In this document: positions 30,947 to 34,657 of the stretch, in pieces
Numbering within the stretch: the first letter of the stretch is position 1
How the letters are laid out: the number at the start of each line of letters is the position of its first letter
From: an uncultured Clostridia bacterium
GTDB taxonomy: Bacteria > Bacillota > Clostridia > Oscillospirales > Ruminococcaceae
Assembly (NCBI GenBank): GCA_946617595.1
Contig: CAMOKN010000020.1
Location: forward strand, 1 to 34,657
Direction of reading: 5' to 3'
DNA length: 34,657 nt
Position numbers and translations under genes: made by a program
The notes under the pieces: model-generated
The model's input: only the letters and a program-made list of their open reading frames with translations
Databases searched by the model: none
What the model was told of the DNA's origin: nothing

Positions 30947-32230
30947 GTGAAAATATATTTAAGATCACTGCCCCCTGTCGGGGCAAGAATAATAAAATCA
31001 GCTGCTGCGGTCGCACTTTGTATGGCAGTGTATTTTACCCGAACGCTGCTGCCCATAGGTAACGGAATATCGTTTTACAGCGCGCTTGCCGCATTATGGT
31101 GTATGCAGCCATACGCGGACACGACAAAAAACAATGCTTATCAGCGCACCGCCGGAACATTCATTGGTGCAGCTTACGGGCTCGTATTTCTGCTTGCGAT
31201 GCGCTCGGCAAGCGTCACAGAACCGATATGGGTATTTTTATCCGCAAGCGTAATGATAATCCCCGTCATATACACTACCGTTGTGGCAGACAAACGGAAT
31301 GCGTCCTTTTTCTCATGTGTCGTGTTTCTGAGCATTGCGCTTACACATTCGTTTGACGATGACCCGTATATGTTTGTGCTGAACAGGGTAATAGACACAC
31401 TTATAGGCATCATAGTCGGCGTAGGCATAAACGACTTTCATCTTCCCGTGAAGCACGACAACGAAACGCTGTATATAAGCGGGATAGATGATGTCCTCAT
31501 ATCCTCCGACAGGCACAATATCCGCTACAGCAAGGTCGAGCTCAACAGGCTTATAAAGAGTGGTGTCAGGTTTACCGTTTCCACCGTGAGAACGCCGGCG
31601 GAACTTATGTCTTTAATGGACGGCGTAGAGCTTGAACTGCCCGTGATAGTAATGGACGGAGCTGCGGTCTATGACATCAGGGAAAAGCAGTACAAGGATA
31701 TGGTGTTCCTTCCTTCCGAAATATGTGCGGAAGCGGAAAAGATAATATCAGAAAGCGGTCTGCATTGCTTTGTGAACTCAATGCTTGACACGACTTTGCT
31801 GATATATTATGGCGAGCTTACGAACAGCGCCGAGATTGACCTGTATGAGACTCACAGGCACTCGCCTTTCAGGAATTACGTTCGCTCCGATCTCAGGCGA
31901 TATGATGAAAAGGTGCTGTATCTTACCGTGCTTGCGGAGAATGACGCTATTCTGAGCCTTGAAAATAAACTGCGGGCTGAACTCGGTGACAGAGCCAAAA
32001 TAACCGTGTCCGGCTCGGAATACGACGGCTTTCTTTATCTCAAGGTGTTCTCGGTGAATGCGGCAAAAAAAGAAATGATAAAGAAGCTGAAAGAATACAC
32101 CGGAGCTGACAGGACAGTTACCTTCGGCAGCATCAAGGGCGAATATGATGTATATATCGGTGACGGCGGCGGGAACGCGACTGTAAAGAAGCTGAAAAAG
32201 CTGTGGCGAAGCGGTTCGCCGCACTTATAA
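30947..32230 (+). CDS. Membrane (FUSC/aromatic-exporter-like) and HAD-like fusion protein
   Basis: This 427-residue protein begins at GTG 30947, two bases after the preceding stop; the ORF-track start at 30563 lies in a shadow frame. Residues 1 to about 155 hold four or five hydrophobic helices (IIKSAAAVALCMAVYFTRTLL, TAGTFIGAAYGLVFLLAM, WVFLSASVMIIPVIYTTVV, FSCVVFLSIALTHSF) like DUF939/FUSC proteins. Residues about 168-427 resemble a Cof-type HAD phosphatase: ISGIDDVLISSD, FTVSTVRTPAELMSLM, LPVIVMDGAAVYD. The nucleophile aspartate appears replaced by Gly (GIDDVL for DxDGTL) and the later GDxxND motif is not seen. It is therefore probably a sensor or regulatory membrane protein. Confidence 0.75.
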   Translation: MKIYLRSLPPVGARIIKSAAAVALCMAVYFTRTLLPIGNGISFYSALAALWCMQPYADTTKNNAYQRTAGTFIGAAYGLVFLLAMRSASVTEPIWVFLSASVMIIPVIYTTVVADKRNASFFSCVVFLSIALTHSFDDDPYMFVLNRVIDTLIGIIVGVGINDFHLPVKHDNETLYISGIDDVLISSDRHNIRYSKVELNRLIKSGVRFTVSTVRTPAELMSLMDGVELELPVIVMDGAAVYDIREKQYKDMVFLPSEICAEAEKIISESGLHCFVNSMLDTTLLIYYGELTNSAEIDLYETHRHSPFRNYVRSDLRRYDEKVLYLTVLAENDAILSLENKLRAELGDRAKITVSGSEYDGFLYLKVFSVNAAKKEMIKKLKEYTGADRTVTFGSIKGEYDVYIGDGGGNATVKKLKKLWRSGSPHL

Positions 32231-32246
32231 ACAAGGAGAAAGTTAA

Positions 32247-33587
32247 ATGAATGCAGTAAAAGAGATAATGTATTCGGCATTTGCCGAGAACAGCAATATT
32301 CCCTCTGAATACTTCAATAAATACGGCGTAAAAAGAGGATTGAGAAATTCGGACGGAACCGGCGTTATGGCGGGCGTCACCAATATATGCAATGTTCACG
32401 GCTATGTTGTTGACGACGGCGAGAAGAAGCCCTCCAAAGGTCGTCTGATATTCAGAGGCTATGACCTCAGCGAAATGATCGATAAGGTCATCTCCGAGGA
32501 CAGGTTCGGATTTGAAGAGATAGTGTTTCTGCTGCTTACCGGAAAGCTGCCGGATAAGGACGAGCTTGATGAGTTCAATATGACCTTGTCGGACAGTCGG
32601 GAGCTGCCGGATAATTTTTTTGAGGATATGATACTTAAAGCGCCCTCGCCGGATATTATGAATAAAATGGCAAGGTCGATACTTGCGCTATATTCATACG
32701 ATCCGGAACCGGACGCTCCTACCCCGGAACACGAAGTCGATACTGCAGTATCGCTTATTGCAAAAATGCCCGTCATTATGGTATGTGCTTATGAGACCAA
32801 AAGGCGGTTTTATACAGGTGAGTCTATGATAATGCACCCGCTTATAAAGGGGCAGTCGACCGCCGAAAATATCCTTTCGACAATAAGGATAGACCGGAAT
32901 TTTACACACGATGAAGCCAAGCTGCTTGACCTGATGCTGATGCTCCACGCAGAACACGGCGGCGGAAACAATTCAACATTTGCGTGCCGTGTACTTACTT
33001 CTTCGGGAACTGACCCGTATTCCGCCTATGCAGCGGCAGTCGGCTCACTGAAAGGTCCTCGTCACGGCGGAGCTAACCGCAAGGTGATCGAGATGCAGGA
33101 GCTTATAAAATCAAGCGTCAAGGATTGGGACAATGATGATGAGCTTGCGGACTTTCTGAAAAGAATAATGAAAAAGGAAGCCGGAGACGGAAGCGGGCTC
33201 ATATACGGAATGGGACACGCTGTCTATACACTCTCCGACCCGCGCGCCGTTATTCTGAAAAAATACGCAGGGAAAATGGCTGAAGGTACAGAATTTGAAA
33301 AGGAATTTCATCTGCTGGAATCCATAGAACGCTTAACTCCCACTGTGTTTGCCGAAGTGAAACATTCCGACAAGGTGATGTGTGCAAACATTGATATGTA
33401 CAGCGGTTTTGTGTATAAAATGCTCGGGATCCCGCAGGATCTGTTTACTCCTCTGTTTGCAGTATCGAGAATGGCGGGCTGGTGCGCTCACCGGTTTGAG
33501 GAAATAAACAGCGGTAAGAGGATAATCCGTCCTGCATATAAATCCATTTCCAAAGAAAAGCAGTATATCGAATTGGAAAAGCGATAA
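32247..33587 (+). CDS. gltA: Citrate synthase
   Basis: This 446-residue enzyme condenses oxaloacetate and acetyl-CoA to citrate. The active-site pattern is complete: LMLMLHAEHGGGNNSTF, GSLKGPRHGGANRKV, GMGHAVYTLSDPRA and the C-terminal ANIDMYSGFVYKMLGIPQDLFTPLFAVSRMAGWCAHRFEE with the catalytic Asp. An extra N-terminal part of about 60 residues precedes the core, as in other clostridial forms. It is last in the operon with its own AAGGAGAAAG site; the supply of 2-oxoglutarate for nitrogen assimilation would be a logical purpose in an anaerobe. 2-Methylcitrate synthase activity cannot be ruled out. Confidence 0.93.
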   Translation: MNAVKEIMYSAFAENSNIPSEYFNKYGVKRGLRNSDGTGVMAGVTNICNVHGYVVDDGEKKPSKGRLIFRGYDLSEMIDKVISEDRFGFEEIVFLLLTGKLPDKDELDEFNMTLSDSRELPDNFFEDMILKAPSPDIMNKMARSILALYSYDPEPDAPTPEHEVDTAVSLIAKMPVIMVCAYETKRRFYTGESMIMHPLIKGQSTAENILSTIRIDRNFTHDEAKLLDLMLMLHAEHGGGNNSTFACRVLTSSGTDPYSAYAAAVGSLKGPRHGGANRKVIEMQELIKSSVKDWDNDDELADFLKRIMKKEAGDGSGLIYGMGHAVYTLSDPRAVILKKYAGKMAEGTEFEKEFHLLESIERLTPTVFAEVKHSDKVMCANIDMYSGFVYKMLGIPQDLFTPLFAVSRMAGWCAHRFEEINSGKRIIRPAYKSISKEKQYIELEKR

Positions 33588-33615
33588 TACAATGAATATT
33601 ATCTCATGCAAAAAG

Positions 33616-33642
33616 CGCACGACCGTGTATTCCGATCGTGCG
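33616..33642. terminator. Bidirectional terminator between citrate synthase and amidotransferase
   Basis: CGCACGA (33616-33622) pairs with TCGTGCG (33636-33642). On the minus strand it is followed by five Ts just after the amidotransferase stop; on the plus strand by a weaker T-rich tail. Confidence 0.75.
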
Positions 33643-33648
33643 TCTGTT

Positions 33649-34356
33649 TCATGTCCGACAGGCTCTGACAAACTCTGCGAATATCGCTTTGCTGTCCTCG
33701 TTTATCTTGTATGAAAATTCGGGGTGCCACTGCACCGCCCACAAAAAGGTCTGCCCCGGAGCCCATACCGCTTCGATCAGTCCGTCCGGCGACGATGCCA
33801 TACATTTTAATCCCGGCGCAAGCTCACAGATGCCGGAATGGTGGTAACTGTTCACGGGGATCTTATCTTTTTGCAGTATGCGGAACAGCGGTGATTCCTT
33901 GTTTATTGCAACCTCGTGAACAGGTCTGTCATACGGAGGCTTCTGATGATGCTCGACGGCAGACGGGAGCTGTGTCGGAATATCCTGATAGAGCGTACCT
34001 CCGAGAGCAGCATTTATGAACTGGATGCCGCGGCATATACCAAGAAGCGGCTTGTCCTTTTCAAGACTAATGTTTAATAATAAGGACTCCATTTTATCCC
34101 GTTCCGGGCAGCACTCGCCGCAGAATTTCAGTTTTACAGCGTTGTAAAACTCAGGGGAAACGTCCTGTCCGCCGGTAAACAGTAAGCCGTCACATTGCTC
34201 CGCAAGCTGATATATGGTTTCCTTGTCACTCGTAAGAGGAAGCATGACAGATATAGCTCCGGCTTCTGTAAGAGCGTCCATATATCCGGGAAGCATCCAT
34301 AAACTGCTTCGCTGAATGTCAACAAGAGGTGTAACGCCAATAATTGCTTTTTTCAT
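33649..34356 (-). CDS. Class I glutamine amidotransferase, gamma-glutamyl-GABA hydrolase type
   Basis: This 235-residue protein has the triad of the PuuD-like group: nucleophile Cys in PLLGICRGIQFINAALGG (about residue 107), and His and Glu in AVQWHPEFSY (about 212). Family members cleave gamma-glutamyl amides such as gamma-glutamyl-GABA. No polyamine genes are adjacent; it lies between a P-II gene and, convergently, citrate synthase, pointing to general glutamate/nitrogen use. AAGGAGA precedes the ATG on the minus strand. Confidence 0.92.
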   Translation of the reverse strand: MKKAIIGVTPLVDIQRSSLWMLPGYMDALTEAGAISVMLPLTSDKETIYQLAEQCDGLLFTGGQDVSPEFYNAVKLKFCGECCPERDKMESLLLNISLEKDKPLLGICRGIQFINAALGGTLYQDIPTQLPSAVEHHQKPPYDRPVHEVAINKESPLFRILQKDKIPVNSYHHSGICELAPGLKCMASSPDGLIEAVWAPGQTFLWAVQWHPEFSYKINEDSKAIFAEFVRACRT

Positions 34357-34375
34357 AGCGATCTCCTTATCAAGT

Positions 34376-34418
34376 AAGGAAAGGCACGGCAGCTATTGCC
34401 GCCGTGTCTTTCCTTTTA
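34376..34418 (-). terminator. Hairpin between the P-II and amidotransferase genes
   Basis: AAGGAAAGGCACGGC (34376-34390) pairs with GCCGTGTCTTTCCTT (34401-34415) with one G-T pair. It lies just after the P-II stop on the minus strand and probably ends that transcript; the T run is better on the plus strand. Confidence 0.65.
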
Positions 34419-34440
34419 TTCAGCCAACAATATTGGGGAG

Positions 34441-34657
34441 TTAAGCATTGTCCTGCAATGCGTCGTAACCGCTTTCGCCGGTACGTATCTTCATAACGTC
34501 CTCAACGTCATAAACGAATATCTTGCCGTCTCCGACATTTCCGGTGTAGAGCGCGTTCTTAGCGGCACTTACAACATCGTCAACCGGTACTTTGCACACG
34601 ACCACTTCCACCTTGACTTTCGGGAGCAGCTGCGGCGTTACGGGAACTCCACGGTAG
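34441..34657 (-). CDS. P-II nitrogen regulatory protein, C-terminal part
   Basis: This is the end of a GlnB/GlnK-type trimeric signal protein that senses 2-oxoglutarate and ATP/ADP. The visible 71 residues begin in the T-loop (YRGVPVTPQLLPKVKVEVVV) and include VGDGKIFVYDVEDVMKIRTGESGYDAL, the conserved ATP-binding C-terminal signature. The start lies beyond the window. The ORF is absent from the supplied track because it has no start codon here. An ammonium transporter gene often lies next to it but cannot be seen. Confidence 0.93.
   Translation of the reverse strand, partial: YRGVPVTPQLLPKVKVEVVVCKVPVDDVVSAAKNALYTGNVGDGKIFVYDVEDVMKIRTGESGYDALQDNA

Noticed and set aside
1-34657. CRISPR arrays
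   Set aside because: No regularly spaced repeats of 24-40 bases were seen in any intergenic region; the only notable direct repeat is the helicase 3' end pair.

Overview
The window looks like chromosome of a Gram-positive anaerobe of the Ruminococcus/Oscillospiraceae type. This is inferred from gene families (DUF6809-like proteins, a large serine recombinase, Thr/Ala-rich lipoprotein linkers), near-consensus sigma-A promoters (TTGACA-17-TATAAT) and strong AGGAGG ribosome sites; no ribosomal marker is present. It divides into an accessory (mobile or phage-derived) left part and a chromosomal metabolic right part.

Bases 1-9300 are accessory DNA. A large serine recombinase enters from the left edge and ends at 1317. 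A promoter and several terminators follow, around a tRNA-Asn(GTT) gene. Next comes an operon of small proteins (2360-6006) opening with a miniature TnpB-like RuvC protein. Behind it are a DUF6809-like protein, five small proteins that look like diverged tandem paralogues joined by ATGA overlaps, a 168-residue protein and a second DUF6809-like protein. Two further small genes, a structured leader, a SNF2-type helicase, a divergent XRE regulator, a zinc-finger gene that has lost its start codon and a decayed second copy of the helicase 3' end complete the island.

Bases 9367-11937 (minus strand) encode a protein with a KaiC-like domain lacking a Walker A loop, joined to a PPDK/PEP-synthase-type ATP-grasp domain.

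Bases 12195-24256 form one long operon. It holds an ABC transporter, dihydropyrimidinase, a PreA-type dihydropyrimidine dehydrogenase, a PucR regulator, a class III aminotransferase, an unknown 142-residue protein, an M20 N-carbamoyl amidohydrolase and an iron-type alcohol dehydrogenase. Together these can be read as uptake and reductive degradation of uracil-like pyrimidines through beta-alanine and malonate semialdehyde to 3-hydroxypropionate. The transporter's binding protein appears circularly permuted: the normally N-terminal half of an NMT1/ThiY-type protein is at its C-terminus. This is the most unusual observation in the window.

Bases 24362-33642 form a second operon: a RelA/SpoT-type synthetase, a catalytically stripped M20 homologue, the circularly permuted ATP-grasp/alpha-E/transglutaminase trio, two M14-type deacylase homologues (one without its zinc ligands), a membrane-HAD fusion with damaged HAD motifs, and citrate synthase. 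The number of apparent pseudoenzymes is striking. A class I glutamine amidotransferase and the end of a P-II gene follow on the minus strand.
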